NCBI RefSeq assembly: GCF_015461805.1
Contig: NZ_JACVZE010000006.1
Span: 62,001-126,000 of the forward strand
DNA from: Pseudomonas pisciculturae
GTDB taxonomy: Bacteria > Pseudomonadota > Gammaproteobacteria > Pseudomonadales > Pseudomonadaceae
Direction of reading: 5' to 3'
Length of the DNA stretch: 64,000 nucleotides
Under the pieces are notes generated by a model. It was not told where the DNA came from. It made no database searches and worked only from the letters and a program-made list of their open reading frames with translations. Within the stretch, counting starts at the first letter, position 1. Each line of letters opens with the position of its first letter. The translations under genes were made by a program, and so were the position numbers. Shown here piece after piece: positions 50,740-59,622 of this stretch.

Positions 50740-52973
50740 GCTTTACACATAAAGAACCGCTGCAACCGAAGTTGACAGCATTGCCAGCATCCAAGGATGT
50801 CGAGGCGTTGGTACGCGCTGAACACCCTGACCCGTTCTCGATTCTCGGGCCTCACCAGGATGAACAAGGTGGGCAGTTTATCCGCGCATTCCTGCCAGAA
50901 GCGCTGAGTGTGCAAGTGCTGGCGCGCGATAGCGGCGAGCAGATCGGCAGCCTGGACGCCACTCAGGTGCCGGGGCTGTTCGTTGGGCACTTCAATCATC
51001 AGCAGCCGTATCTGCTCAAGATCCAATGGGCCGGCGGTGAGCAAATCACCGAAGACCCTTACAGCTTCCAGCAACTGTTGCTGGGAGAAATGGACCTCTA
51101 CCTGTTTGCCGAAGGCAATCACCGTGACCTCAGCAGTTGCCTCGGTGCCCAGGTGACTAGCGTCGATGGGGTGCAGGGTGTGCGCTTTGCGGTCTGGGCG
51201 CCGAATGCCCGCCGCGTTTCGGTGGTGGGCGACTTCAATATCTGGGATGGTCGCCGTCACCCGATGCGCCTGCGCCATCCGTCTGGGGTGTGGGAGCTGT
51301 TTATCCCACGCTTACAGGCAGGTGCAGCCTACAAGTACGAGATCCTGGGTGCCAACGGCATCTTGCCGCTCAAGGCTGACCCAATGGCGTTGGCCACCCA
51401 GCTGCCGCCGGACACTGCGTCAAAAGTCGCCGAGCCCCTTAAGGTGGATTGGCAAGACCACCAATGGATGCAGTCGCGGGTCGAGAAGCAGAAGACCTCG
51501 GCACCGTTGTCGATCTATGAGCTGCATGTGGGCTCGTGGCAATGCGAGTTGGACGAGGCGGGCGAAGTGGCGCGCCAATACAACTGGCGTGAGCTGGCCG
51601 AGCGGCTGGTGCCTTATGTGCAGCAACTGGGCTTCACCCACGTTGAGCTGATGCCGATCATGGAGCACCCCTTCGGCGGCTCATGGGGCTATCAGGCGCT
51701 GTCACAATTCGCCCCGACCGCCCGGTTTGGTTCGCCCGAAGACTTTGCCTACTTTATCGATGCCCTGCATCGCGCCGATATCGGCGTGATTCTTGACTGG
51801 GTACCGGCGCATTTTCCCACCGATACCCACGGCCTGGCGCAGTTCGACGGCACCGCGCTGTACGAGTACGCCAACCCGCTGGAAGGCTTTCACCAGGATT
51901 GGGACACGCTGATCTACAACCTGGGCCGTACCGAAGTGCATGGCTTTATGCTGGCATCGGCGTTGCACTGGTTGAAGCACTTCCATATTGATGGCCTGCG
52001 GGTGGATGCGGTCGCCTCAATGCTCTACCGCGACTATTCGCGCAAGGCCGGCGAGTGGGTACCCAACCGCCATGGCGGTCGTGAAAACCTCGAAGCCATC
52101 GACTTTCTGCGCCACCTTAACGACGTAGTGGCGCTCGAAGCACCGGGCGCACTGGTGATCGCCGAAGAATCCACCGCCTGGCCCGGCGTTAGCCAGCCGA
52201 CCCAACAGGGCGGCCTGGGCTTCAATTACAAGTGGAACATGGGCTGGATGCATGACTCGCTGCATTACATCCAGCAAGACCCGGTGTACCGCGCCCATCA
52301 TCACAACGAGCTGAGTTTTGGCCTGGTGTATGCCTGGTCCGAGCGTTTTATCCTGCCGATTTCCCACGATGAGGTGGTACACGGCAAACACTCGCTTATC
52401 GACAAGATGCCCGGCGACCGTTGGCAGAAATTTGCCAACCTGCGGGCCTACCTGGCGTTTATGTGGATGCATCCGGGTAAGAAATTGCTGTTTATGGGCT
52501 GCGAATTCGGCCAGTGGCGTGAGTGGAACCACGACCAGCAACTGGACTGGTACCTGTTGCAGTACGCCGAACACAAGGGCGTGCAGAAGCTGGTGGGTGA
52601 TCTCAACCGTCTCTATCGCGAGGAACCCGCCCTGCATGAGCAGGACGACGCCCCCCAAGGCTTCCAGTGGTTGATCGGCGACGACGCGATCAATAGCGTC
52701 TACGCCTGGCTGCGCTGGAGCAAGGACGGCAAGCCGGTGCTGGTAGTGGCCAACTTCACCCCGGTGCCCCGCGAAGCCTATGCGGTCGGCGTGCCGTTTG
52801 CCGGGCGTTGGAGCGAGGTGATTAACAGCGATGCGGACACCTATGCCGGTTCCAACTATGGCAACGGCGGTGAAGTGTTCACCCAGGATGAGCCACGCCA
52901 TGGCCAGCCGGTGTCGTTGTCGCTGAATTTGCCGCCGCTGGGCGTGCTCATTCTGCGCCCGGAATCGCTTTAA
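50736..52973 (+). CDS. glgB: 1,4-alpha-glucan branching enzyme
   Basis: GH13_9 branching enzyme of 745 residues. Two N-terminal modules (AEHPDPFSILGPHQ; VRFAVWAPNARRVSVVGDFN) precede the barrel with the nucleophile in GLRVDAVASMLYRDYSR, acid in LVIAEESTAWPGV and LPISHDEVVHGKHSL. It introduces alpha-1,6 branches into the GlgE product. ATG 50736 is set by the ATGA overlap with treS; the in-frame extension upstream lies inside treS. With the two preceding genes it forms a full trehalose-to-branched-glucan route. Confidence 0.95.
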   Translation: MSFTHKEPLQPKLTALPASKDVEALVRAEHPDPFSILGPHQDEQGGQFIRAFLPEALSVQVLARDSGEQIGSLDATQVPGLFVGHFNHQQPYLLKIQWAGGEQITEDPYSFQQLLLGEMDLYLFAEGNHRDLSSCLGAQVTSVDGVQGVRFAVWAPNARRVSVVGDFNIWDGRRHPMRLRHPSGVWELFIPRLQAGAAYKYEILGANGILPLKADPMALATQLPPDTASKVAEPLKVDWQDHQWMQSRVEKQKTSAPLSIYELHVGSWQCELDEAGEVARQYNWRELAERLVPYVQQLGFTHVELMPIMEHPFGGSWGYQALSQFAPTARFGSPEDFAYFIDALHRADIGVILDWVPAHFPTDTHGLAQFDGTALYEYANPLEGFHQDWDTLIYNLGRTEVHGFMLASALHWLKHFHIDGLRVDAVASMLYRDYSRKAGEWVPNRHGGRENLEAIDFLRHLNDVVALEAPGALVIAEESTAWPGVSQPTQQGGLGFNYKWNMGWMHDSLHYIQQDPVYRAHHHNELSFGLVYAWSERFILPISHDEVVHGKHSLIDKMPGDRWQKFANLRAYLAFMWMHPGKKLLFMGCEFGQWREWNHDQQLDWYLLQYAEHKGVQKLVGDLNRLYREEPALHEQDDAPQGFQWLIGDDAINSVYAWLRWSKDGKPVLVVANFTPVPREAYAVGVPFAGRWSEVINSDADTYAGSNYGNGGEVFTQDEPRHGQPVSLSLNLPPLGVLILRPESL

Positions 52974-53063
52974 AGGCTCTGCCGTGCGGGATTCTGTTGT
53001 CCGCGCTGCTGGCAGGGTGCCACAATGGCACCTTTGTCGTGGCAACAGAATCAGGCGGATCTC

Positions 53064-54191
53064 ATGAATGGCCTTGGGCGTGAGCAGGACCAGGATTGGT
53101 TTATCGAAGAGCAGGTGCGAACCGACCGTTTGCACCAGTTGTTTCGTCAATCGTTTGCGGCGATTTTCGGCAGCTACCTGGGCGCCATCATGCTGTGCTG
53201 GTTGTGCTGGGACCGGTTTGACCATCAGGTCATCCTGATCTGGCTGGTGGCGCTGGCGGTGTCTACCCTGGTGCGTCTCCAGATGTTCATGGCTTGGTTT
53301 CGCTGCCCCGGCGTAGAACGTACGCCTGATCGTTGGGAGCGGCGCTACTGGGTCACGCTGATGGTTTCGGCCGGAATCTGGGGGTTTGGTGCATTGGCAC
53401 TCATGCCCACTGACGATCGGCTGTCCCAGGCGCTGGTCATGCTGTTTACGGTGGGGATGTCGGTAAGCGCAGTGTCGTGTTATTCGGCTTATCGCTATAT
53501 GACACTGGGGTCTATGGGCCTGGTGTTGCTGCCTTGCACGGTGTGGCTGCTGTTTCAGCCTTCATCAATGCAGGTCGGCGTGGCCATCGCGGTTTTGGTG
53601 TTTTCCACCTTCGTGGTCAGTGCTACACGCAAACTGTCGGATGCCCTGGAAAAAGCCTTTCGCCTGACTCGCCAGATGGAAAGGGCCCACACCATCTCTA
53701 ACCGTGCCGCGCAGACCGATGAACTTACCGGCCTGATGAATCGCCGTGCATTCTTCGAACATGCTCAGCTGCTGTATGCCCAATGCCGCCATAACGGCCA
53801 GCCGCTGTGTGCGCTGATGCTGGACATGGACCACTTCAAAGACATCAACGACACCTATGGCCACCAAGCCGGCGACCAAGTGTTGCGCCAGATTGGCGGG
53901 GTGATCAGCGCATCGTTCCGACACGCCGATGTATATGGCCGCCTGGGCGGCGAGGAGTTTGCGGTGTTACTGCCTAATACCTCGCTGGAAACCGCCCGGG
54001 ATATTGCCGAGCAGTTGATCAAAGCGATTTCGGGCCTGGCCGCCGAGCCGGTGCATGGCCTGACGGCCAGCCTGGGTGTGGCCTCCACCCATTCACAGGA
54101 CCAAGACCTGCACGGCTTGATGAACACCGCCGACAAGGCGCTGTACCGTGCCAAGGCTCAAGGCCGCAATCAGGTGGCGGTGGCGGAGTAG
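53064..54191 (+). CDS. Membrane diguanylate cyclase (GGDEF)
   Basis: Protein of 375 residues with five or six TM segments in the first 190 residues (FAAIFGSYLGAIMLCWLCW; VILIWLVALAVSTLV), then a GGDEF domain with an active RLGGEEFAVLLP site and MLDMDHFKDINDTYGHQAGD. A possible RxxD inhibition site is not evident. ATG 53064 is favoured (AGGCGG eight bases upstream); ATG 53025 would add 13 residues. It stands 90 bases after glgB, but no shared regulation is implied. A bidirectional terminator follows. Confidence 0.9.
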   Translation: MNGLGREQDQDWFIEEQVRTDRLHQLFRQSFAAIFGSYLGAIMLCWLCWDRFDHQVILIWLVALAVSTLVRLQMFMAWFRCPGVERTPDRWERRYWVTLMVSAGIWGFGALALMPTDDRLSQALVMLFTVGMSVSAVSCYSAYRYMTLGSMGLVLLPCTVWLLFQPSSMQVGVAIAVLVFSTFVVSATRKLSDALEKAFRLTRQMERAHTISNRAAQTDELTGLMNRRAFFEHAQLLYAQCRHNGQPLCALMLDMDHFKDINDTYGHQAGDQVLRQIGGVISASFRHADVYGRLGGEEFAVLLPNTSLETARDIAEQLIKAISGLAAEPVHGLTASLGVASTHSQDQDLHGLMNTADKALYRAKAQGRNQVAVAE

Positions 54192-54223
54192 GGTTGCCCA
54201 ATGGATCTACGGTTATTGAATAC

Positions 54224-54264
54224 GAAAAAGCCCCTGAAGTGGTTACACCCTTCAGGGGCTTTTT
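54224..54264. terminator. Bidirectional intrinsic terminator
   Basis: AAAAAGCCCCTGAAG (54225-54239) and CTTCAGGGGCTTTTT (54250-54264) form a 15-base perfect stem with 10-base loop and T-run on both strands. It separates the cyclase from the convergent toxin-antitoxin genes. Confidence 0.93.
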
Positions 54265-54277
54265 GCAGAATACCGTC

Positions 54278-54565
54278 TCAGCCGGCCAATGCATTCAACA
54301 CGTGTACTGGATCATTGTGAATCGCTTTAAGCAGCGCTTTGGCCGGACCCGTAGGCTCGCGCCGTCCTTGCTCCCAATTGCGCAACGTACCGAGCTGTAC
54401 ATCAATCAGGGCGGCGAACTTGGCTTGCGTTAAACCTGTCGCTTTGCGAATTTCTTTAACTTGTAACGCATCAACGTGGAATTCACGGGAAGGCTGGCGT
54501 TCGCCGCGCAGTATCTCGTTCATCTCCTGCACGCTTCCCATCAGTTCATCAAAAAATTTGCTCAT
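54278..54565 (-). CDS. XRE-type antitoxin, NadS-like
   Basis: DNA-binding protein of 95 residues with a C-terminal Cro/C1 HTH (IRKATGLTQAKFAALIDVQL then GTLRNWEQGRREPTGPAKAL) and an N-terminal helix (FFDELMGSVQEMNEILRGER). It lies downstream of the toxin gene in the reversed, toxin-first order of HigBA-type modules. ATG 54565 is 3 bases after the toxin stop. It would neutralise the toxin and repress the pair. Confidence 0.88.
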   Translation of the reverse strand: MSKFFDELMGSVQEMNEILRGERQPSREFHVDALQVKEIRKATGLTQAKFAALIDVQLGTLRNWEQGRREPTGPAKALLKAIHNDPVHVLNALAG

Positions 54566-54567
54566 GG

Positions 54568-54882
54568 TTATCTCCAGTGTTCGATTGCAGCCTTCAACGC
54601 CTTGCGTTCGTCGCTGGTAAGGTCGTGCTGTTCATTTTTCGGGTAGATCATCAACAGAATAATCTGTGACATCGATACGAAGTGGTAATAGATCACTCTA
54701 CCCCCGCCTTGCTTGCCATGCCCCTTCGCTGCAATTCGTATCTTGCGAATGCCGCCTGTGCCCTCGATCAGATCACCTGCGCAGGGGTGTAGCATCAGGG
54801 CGTGTTGAAATCGGGTGTAGGCATCGTCATCAATTAATTCCTTTACTCTGCGCGTAAAGGTGGGAGTTTCAATGAAAATCAT
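54568..54882 (-). CDS. RelE/HigB-superfamily toxin
   Basis: Protein of 104 residues with the RelE/ParE fold pattern. It starts IFIETPTFTRRVKELIDDDA; GAGDLIEGTGGIRKIRIAA-type segments (here CAGDLIEGTGGIRKIRIAAK) and the tail LMIYPKNEQHDLTSDERKAL match the HigB-like NadS-partner toxins. Predicted action is cleavage of mRNA at the ribosome. The promoter should lie in 54883-54950; no operator was picked out by eye. Confidence 0.88.
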   Translation of the reverse strand: MIFIETPTFTRRVKELIDDDAYTRFQHALMLHPCAGDLIEGTGGIRKIRIAAKGHGKQGGGRVIYYHFVSMSQIILLMIYPKNEQHDLTSDERKALKAAIEHWR

Positions 54883-55022
54883 CGCTAATGTACGCCAATG
54901 GCTTAGTTCGCGGCAATTCTAATCCCAAGCGCCCCTGCGTACATCCGGTGGGTTGTAACCCTATTTTGTTTGGCCTTCTGCGCAAATAGGCCTACATGCT
55001 CTACGACGGCCTTTTATGCGGC

Positions 55023-57209
55023 TCAGTCCTTGCACATGGCCTTGGCCAGCGCCCGCGCCACCTGATCGGCCGAGTAGGGCTTGGGCAGGAATTCAAACCC
55101 TTCATAGCCGCTGTCGGCCAACTCTTCGCTGTAGCCGGAGGTGAGCACCACCGGCAAGTCCGGGCGCCGCTCACGCAGCAGTTTGGCCATGGCTACGCCG
55201 GTGATGCCGGGCATCATCACATCCGAAAAGATCCCATCGAATACTTGCGCCTGCGGGCCGGCCAGGGCCAGTGCCTGCTCGGCATCGGTGGCCCAGGTGG
55301 TTTGGTAGCCCAGGTCCTGCAGGATTTGATTGGCGAAGCGACCCACTTCCAGGTTGTCTTCGACGATGAGGACATGGCGCAAGGCGGTGTCCGGGTGTGG
55401 GCCGTGATCCTGCACGGGCGCGCACTGCGGCGGCGCCTCGGACGCCACTTGCGGCAGGTACAGGGTAAATACCGTGCCCTGACCCAGGGTGCTGGTGACT
55501 TCGACGTTGCCGCCGGACTGTTTGGCAAACCCGAACACTTGGGACAACCCAAGCCCGGTACCTTTGCCAACCGCCTTGGTGGTGAAAAAAGGCTCGAAAA
55601 TGCGCTCGAATGCATCGGCGTCGATGCCGCTGCCGGTGTCGGCAAGTGCAATGGCCACGTACGGCTTGAGGGCCCCGGCATCGCCACGGATGCGCGGCAA
55701 GGCATCTACCGTGGTGACACTCAGGGTCAGGGTGCCTTGGCCGACCATTGCGTCGCGTGCATTGAGGGCGATGTTGATCAGGGCGGTCTCGAACTGGCTG
55801 GCGTCGACGCGCACATGGCTGGGGTGTTCGGGCAATTGCACCTGCACTTGAATACGCGCCCCCGTGACACTTTCAAGCATCTCGCCGATGGTCTGCACAC
55901 GCTGGCCTGCGTCGAAGACTTCCGGGTTCAGTGGCTGGCGGCGGGCGAAGGCGAGCAGTTGGCTGGTGAGCTTGCTGGCGCGCTCGACGGTGTCGGAGAC
56001 TGCGCCCATATAACGGTGGCGGCGCTCTTCGGATAAGTCCGGTTTGCGCAGGAAGTCTACAGAGGAGCGAATGATGGTCAGCAGGTTGTTGAAGTCGTGA
56101 GCCACGCCTCCAGTCAACTGGCCGATGGCTTCCAGTTTCTGGGACTGGCGCAACGCGGCTTCGGCCTGGCTCAAGGCCGTGGTGCGTTCTTCTACCCGTT
56201 GCTCCAGGGTGGCGTTTAGCTCGGTAAACGCCGCCAGGCCTTCGCGTACGGCGGCATCAGCGCGGACACGCTCGATATGTGCCCAGGACCGCTCGGTAAC
56301 TTCGCCCACCAGCGCCAGGTCGTAGGGCGACCAGATTCGCGCGGCTTTATCATGCACGGCCATCAAGGCGGTAAGGCGGCCCTCCTTGATCAGCGGGAAA
56401 CACGCCGTGGCCAATGCGCCCAGTGCTTGGTAACTGGCAGCGTCCCGGGGCGAAAACTCGATGCGATTATCCTGCACCACCAACGGTTCGCCGGCGCGCA
56501 GTTGCTGGACAGCCCTTGCACCGAAGGATGCCAGGCTGTAGCGCCCGACAATACTCGGCGAGCCGGGCGCAGCCCAGTTGCCGCGAATGGTGAAGCCGTC
56601 TTGATCGGCGTCCACGTCGGCATACGCGCAATTGGATACCTGCAGGTGTTCGGCCAGCAGGCGCGTGGTGGTGGACATGATGCTTTCGGCGTCGGTGGCA
56701 TTGACCACGGCGCTGCCTACCGCATCCAGCACGGCCAGGCGGCGGTTCAGGAAGACGGTTGCGGTGGTTTCGGTAACGGTGTCCAGCATGCCCACGACGT
56801 GGCCCTGAGGGTCGCGGATAGGGCTGTAGCAAAAGGTGAAATAGGCCTGTTCGAGGCCGGCGCCGCGTTCAATCAGCAGCGGGTAGTTCTCGACATAGGT
56901 GGCATGCCCTTCGAACGCGGCATTGGCGATTGGGCCGACTTCGCTCCAGACTTCGCGCCATACCTCGCTGAACGAACGCCCGAGTGCATAGGGTTTGTCC
57001 CCCAGAATCGTCAGGAATGCGTCGTTGTAGAGCATGGTCAGCTTAGGCCCCCAAACGATGGCTTGGGGGAAGCTAGAGGCAAAGCACAGTGCCACGGTGG
57101 TCTTGAGCACATCGGGCCATTGTTCCAACGGGCCGAGGGGCGTACTGGCCCAATCATGCTGGCGAACCCGCTCAGCCATGTCGCTGCTGCTTTGCAGCCA
57201 ATTCATCAT
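55023..57209 (-). CDS. Hybrid sensor histidine kinase / response regulator (PAS-GAF-HisKA-HATPase-REC)
   Basis: Soluble protein of 728 residues. A PAS domain (about 15-150) and GAF domain (about 165-315) are followed by a coiled coil (FTELNATLEQRVEERTTALS), HisKA with GGVAHDFNNLLTII, and HATPase with NIALNARDAM and GKGTGLGLSQVFGFAKQSGG. The C-terminal receiver (about 605-728) has its Asp in DGIFSDVMMPGITG. No TM segment is present. No separate output regulator is adjacent. Photoreceptor-like domain order is seen in some relatives, but no flavin Cys motif is evident. Confidence 0.9.
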   Translation of the reverse strand: MMNWLQSSSDMAERVRQHDWASTPLGPLEQWPDVLKTTVALCFASSFPQAIVWGPKLTMLYNDAFLTILGDKPYALGRSFSEVWREVWSEVGPIANAAFEGHATYVENYPLLIERGAGLEQAYFTFCYSPIRDPQGHVVGMLDTVTETTATVFLNRRLAVLDAVGSAVVNATDAESIMSTTTRLLAEHLQVSNCAYADVDADQDGFTIRGNWAAPGSPSIVGRYSLASFGARAVQQLRAGEPLVVQDNRIEFSPRDAASYQALGALATACFPLIKEGRLTALMAVHDKAARIWSPYDLALVGEVTERSWAHIERVRADAAVREGLAAFTELNATLEQRVEERTTALSQAEAALRQSQKLEAIGQLTGGVAHDFNNLLTIIRSSVDFLRKPDLSEERRHRYMGAVSDTVERASKLTSQLLAFARRQPLNPEVFDAGQRVQTIGEMLESVTGARIQVQVQLPEHPSHVRVDASQFETALINIALNARDAMVGQGTLTLSVTTVDALPRIRGDAGALKPYVAIALADTGSGIDADAFERIFEPFFTTKAVGKGTGLGLSQVFGFAKQSGGNVEVTSTLGQGTVFTLYLPQVASEAPPQCAPVQDHGPHPDTALRHVLIVEDNLEVGRFANQILQDLGYQTTWATDAEQALALAGPQAQVFDGIFSDVMMPGITGVAMAKLLRERRPDLPVVLTSGYSEELADSGYEGFEFLPKPYSADQVARALAKAMCKD

Positions 57210-57361
57210 TGGGAGAACACCTTGTTTACCACAGTCGTTTCAACTGCCCGAACTGGCAGCCCATCAAGCTACAGACCGGAATGGCGGCTGGCAGTTCAGC
57301 GCAATTATCCACGAGATGGCAATTTGATGCTCTATCCAAATGAATAGATCCGCAAATGCGA

Positions 57362-58213
57362 TTATTGGGTGCCGAAAACCCCCGTCCAATAAATCCCTGC
57401 ATCGCTTTTTGGGTCCATGGCGTAGGCCGCACCCAGCTCGCGAAATTGCGGATTCATAAGGTTGGCGCAATGGCCGGGGCTGGCGAGCCAGCCGTCGACG
57501 ACCTTGCGGGGGGTGTCCAGGCCGGCGGCGATGTTTTCACCGATATTTTTTGCGATATACCCGGCCAGTTCAGCGCGGTCGCCGGGGGTACGGCCGTCGT
57601 GGTCCAGATGGTCAAAGAAGTTGCCGTTGGCCATGTTGCGCGTGTGACTGTTGGCGGCGCCGGCCAGTTCTTCGTTCCACGACAACGGGGTGGTTGCGGT
57701 GAAAGACTGGGTGCCGCACTGGCGCGATTGTTCGCGGGCGGCGTTGATCAGGTTGAGCAGTTGCTTGCCTTCGGTCTGCCAGTCGCCCAGGCCGCTGGAC
57801 AGCAAGGGGCGGGCGAGCACGATGCGCCAGTCCTGGCCGCTGTTGCTCACGCCGATATCGACAAATTGCGGGTCAAGCACCACGCGGCAAAAACTCTCGC
57901 GCACGGCTTTCATCGCGGCTTGAGCATCCTTGGGCCCCGACAGGCTGATGGCCTGCACGTTGACCATCGGGTACGCCGCACGGGCCAGTGACTGCTGCAG
58001 GTCGCCGACGTTAGTCGCCGGCAGCACCAAGCGTGTATCGCTGGCCAGCGGTGGCAGCTCCTGGGAGCCCTGGTCACCGCAGCGTTGTACCTGGCTGCGG
58101 TATTCGTTGATCTGTTGTACTAACTGACTTTCTTCATTCGCCATCGCGCTGGCGCAGAACACCGTAGTGGCGGCCAGCGTCGTCAGGCTCATCATCAATG
58201 ACAGCACGCGCAT
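57362..58213 (-). CDS. CAP (SCP/PR-1) domain exported protein
   Basis: Exported protein of 283 residues with a signal peptide (MRVLSLMMSLTTLAATTVFC, cleavage near SAMAN-EE). The C-terminal CAP domain begins LLNLINAAREQSRQCGTQSF and carries SWNEELAGAANSHTRNMANG, FFDHLDHDGRTPGDRAELAG, GENIAAG and SPGHCANLMNPQFRELGAAY, with the conserved His and Glu residues. An N-terminal domain of about 140 residues is unassigned. ATG 58213 has AAGGGT upstream; 20 further codons exist but lack a signal. Function of bacterial CAP proteins is poorly known. Confidence 0.88.
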   Translation of the reverse strand: MRVLSLMMSLTTLAATTVFCASAMANEESQLVQQINEYRSQVQRCGDQGSQELPPLASDTRLVLPATNVGDLQQSLARAAYPMVNVQAISLSGPKDAQAAMKAVRESFCRVVLDPQFVDIGVSNSGQDWRIVLARPLLSSGLGDWQTEGKQLLNLINAAREQSRQCGTQSFTATTPLSWNEELAGAANSHTRNMANGNFFDHLDHDGRTPGDRAELAGYIAKNIGENIAAGLDTPRKVVDGWLASPGHCANLMNPQFRELGAAYAMDPKSDAGIYWTGVFGTQ

Positions 58214-58294
58214 GGACGTTACCCTTGAGCTTGAAAGTGCCCATGATGCGCGATGTAACCCAGTCTTGCGCAACGCCTTTTTTGTTTTTTTGCC

Positions 58295-59509
58295 TCAACG
58301 GGCGTTATGGCCCGTGTTCATGGCAGGGATGCGGCAACATGCCATCGCGGCTGCGGTGATGATCAGGCCTGCCGCAGTGGCGAACGTGACGTGCAAACCA
58401 TGGGCCACGGATTGCCCGGCAGCGCGGGTTACATCCGGGGTCGCCCAGGCGAACACGGCGCCCAGCCCTGAGGTGCCGGCAATCAGGCCCAGGTTGCGTG
58501 ACAGGTTCAGCAAGCCAGACACCGTGCCACGGCGCGCGGCCGGCACATCGCTCATCACGGCGGTATTGTTGGCGGCCTGGAACAGGCTGTAACCGCCGGT
58601 CAGAATCACCAGTGCGCCGAGGTATGCCAACAGCCCCGAGACCAACGACAGCAGCACGGCGCCGCAAAACAGCAGGCCCAGGCCCGCCAGGCTCATGCGC
58701 TGGCTGCCGAGGCGGTCGGTGAGGTAGCCCGCTGGCACGCCGCTGATCGCCGCAACGCAGGGGCCGACCGCCATGGCCAGGCCCATCTGCGCGGGGTCGA
58801 GCCCCAGGCCATGGGACAGATAAAACGGCCCCACCACAAAGGTGGCCATGATGACGGCAGCAATCAGCGCGCTCATTACCAAACCGGCGCGCAACGGCCG
58901 GTCATGCCATGCCGTACGCAAGCTCAGCATGGCGGATACCGATGTGTGTGCCCGGTCGCTGGGCACATAACGATAGGCGAGGGCGGCAGCCAGTAGCCCC
59001 AGCGGCACGCCGACCATAAATAGCGAGCGCCAGCCCCATAGCGCCAACAACACGCCCCCTACACTCGGCCCCATGGCCGTGCCGACGGCAGACATCGTGC
59101 CCAGCAGGCCCATCACCCGGCCCGTGCGCTCCGGGGCTACCGTGTCGCCCACCATGGCAAGCGCCATGGCCATCATGATCGCCGCACCGAGGCCTTGCAG
59201 GATGCGGGCGCCAATCAGCCAGTCAAGGCGCGGTGCGACGCCACAGAGCCCGCAGGCCAGGGCGAACAGCAGCAAGCCGAGGAGCAATAAGCGCCGCCGC
59301 CCGAATCGGTCGCCCAAGCGGCCCGCACTCAAGATCACCGCTGTGATCGCCAGCAAATACGCGAGCACCACCCACTGCACGGCATGGAACGATGCACCAA
59401 ACGCCTGTGCAAGGCTGGGCAGGCCGACGTTGGCGATGCTGGTGCCCAGAGCGGCCAGCAACATCGAGAGGCTTAAGCTGACCAGCGCGCCGCGTGAAGA
59501 GTTCGACAT
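58295..59509 (-). CDS. MFS drug/solute exporter (DHA family)
   Basis: Major-facilitator protein of 404 residues with about 12 TM segments. Motif A is SAGRLGDRFGRRRLLLLG (about 60-77) and a motif-C-like glycine/proline run is GLLGTMSAVGTAMGPSVGGV near 140, typical of exporters. ATG 59509 has AGGAATGCC upstream. It is divergent from a LysR-family regulator, with a strong palindrome between, which is the usual layout of a regulator-controlled exporter. The substrate is unknown. Confidence 0.9.
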   Translation of the reverse strand: MSNSSRGALVSLSLSMLLAALGTSIANVGLPSLAQAFGASFHAVQWVVLAYLLAITAVILSAGRLGDRFGRRRLLLLGLLLFALACGLCGVAPRLDWLIGARILQGLGAAIMMAMALAMVGDTVAPERTGRVMGLLGTMSAVGTAMGPSVGGVLLALWGWRSLFMVGVPLGLLAAALAYRYVPSDRAHTSVSAMLSLRTAWHDRPLRAGLVMSALIAAVIMATFVVGPFYLSHGLGLDPAQMGLAMAVGPCVAAISGVPAGYLTDRLGSQRMSLAGLGLLFCGAVLLSLVSGLLAYLGALVILTGGYSLFQAANNTAVMSDVPAARRGTVSGLLNLSRNLGLIAGTSGLGAVFAWATPDVTRAAGQSVAHGLHVTFATAAGLIITAAAMACCRIPAMNTGHNAR

Positions 59510-59578
59510 GAGGCATTCCTTGGGTGAAAGCAACTGTCACAAATCTACGGCGTCATCTAACATGGCGGAAGACGCAGG

Positions 59579-59601
59579 GTATGCAGTAAATAACTGCATA
59601 C
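59579..59601. promoter_or_regulatory. LysR-type operator palindrome
   Basis: GTATGCAGT-AAATA-ACTGCATAC has perfect 9-base arms with 5-base centre and ends 21 bases before the LysR ATG. It has a T-N11-A core expected for LysR proteins, and its position over the regulator's own start suggests autorepression. Confidence 0.7.
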
Positions 59602-59622
59602 AACGCCTGATGAGGAGTGCCA

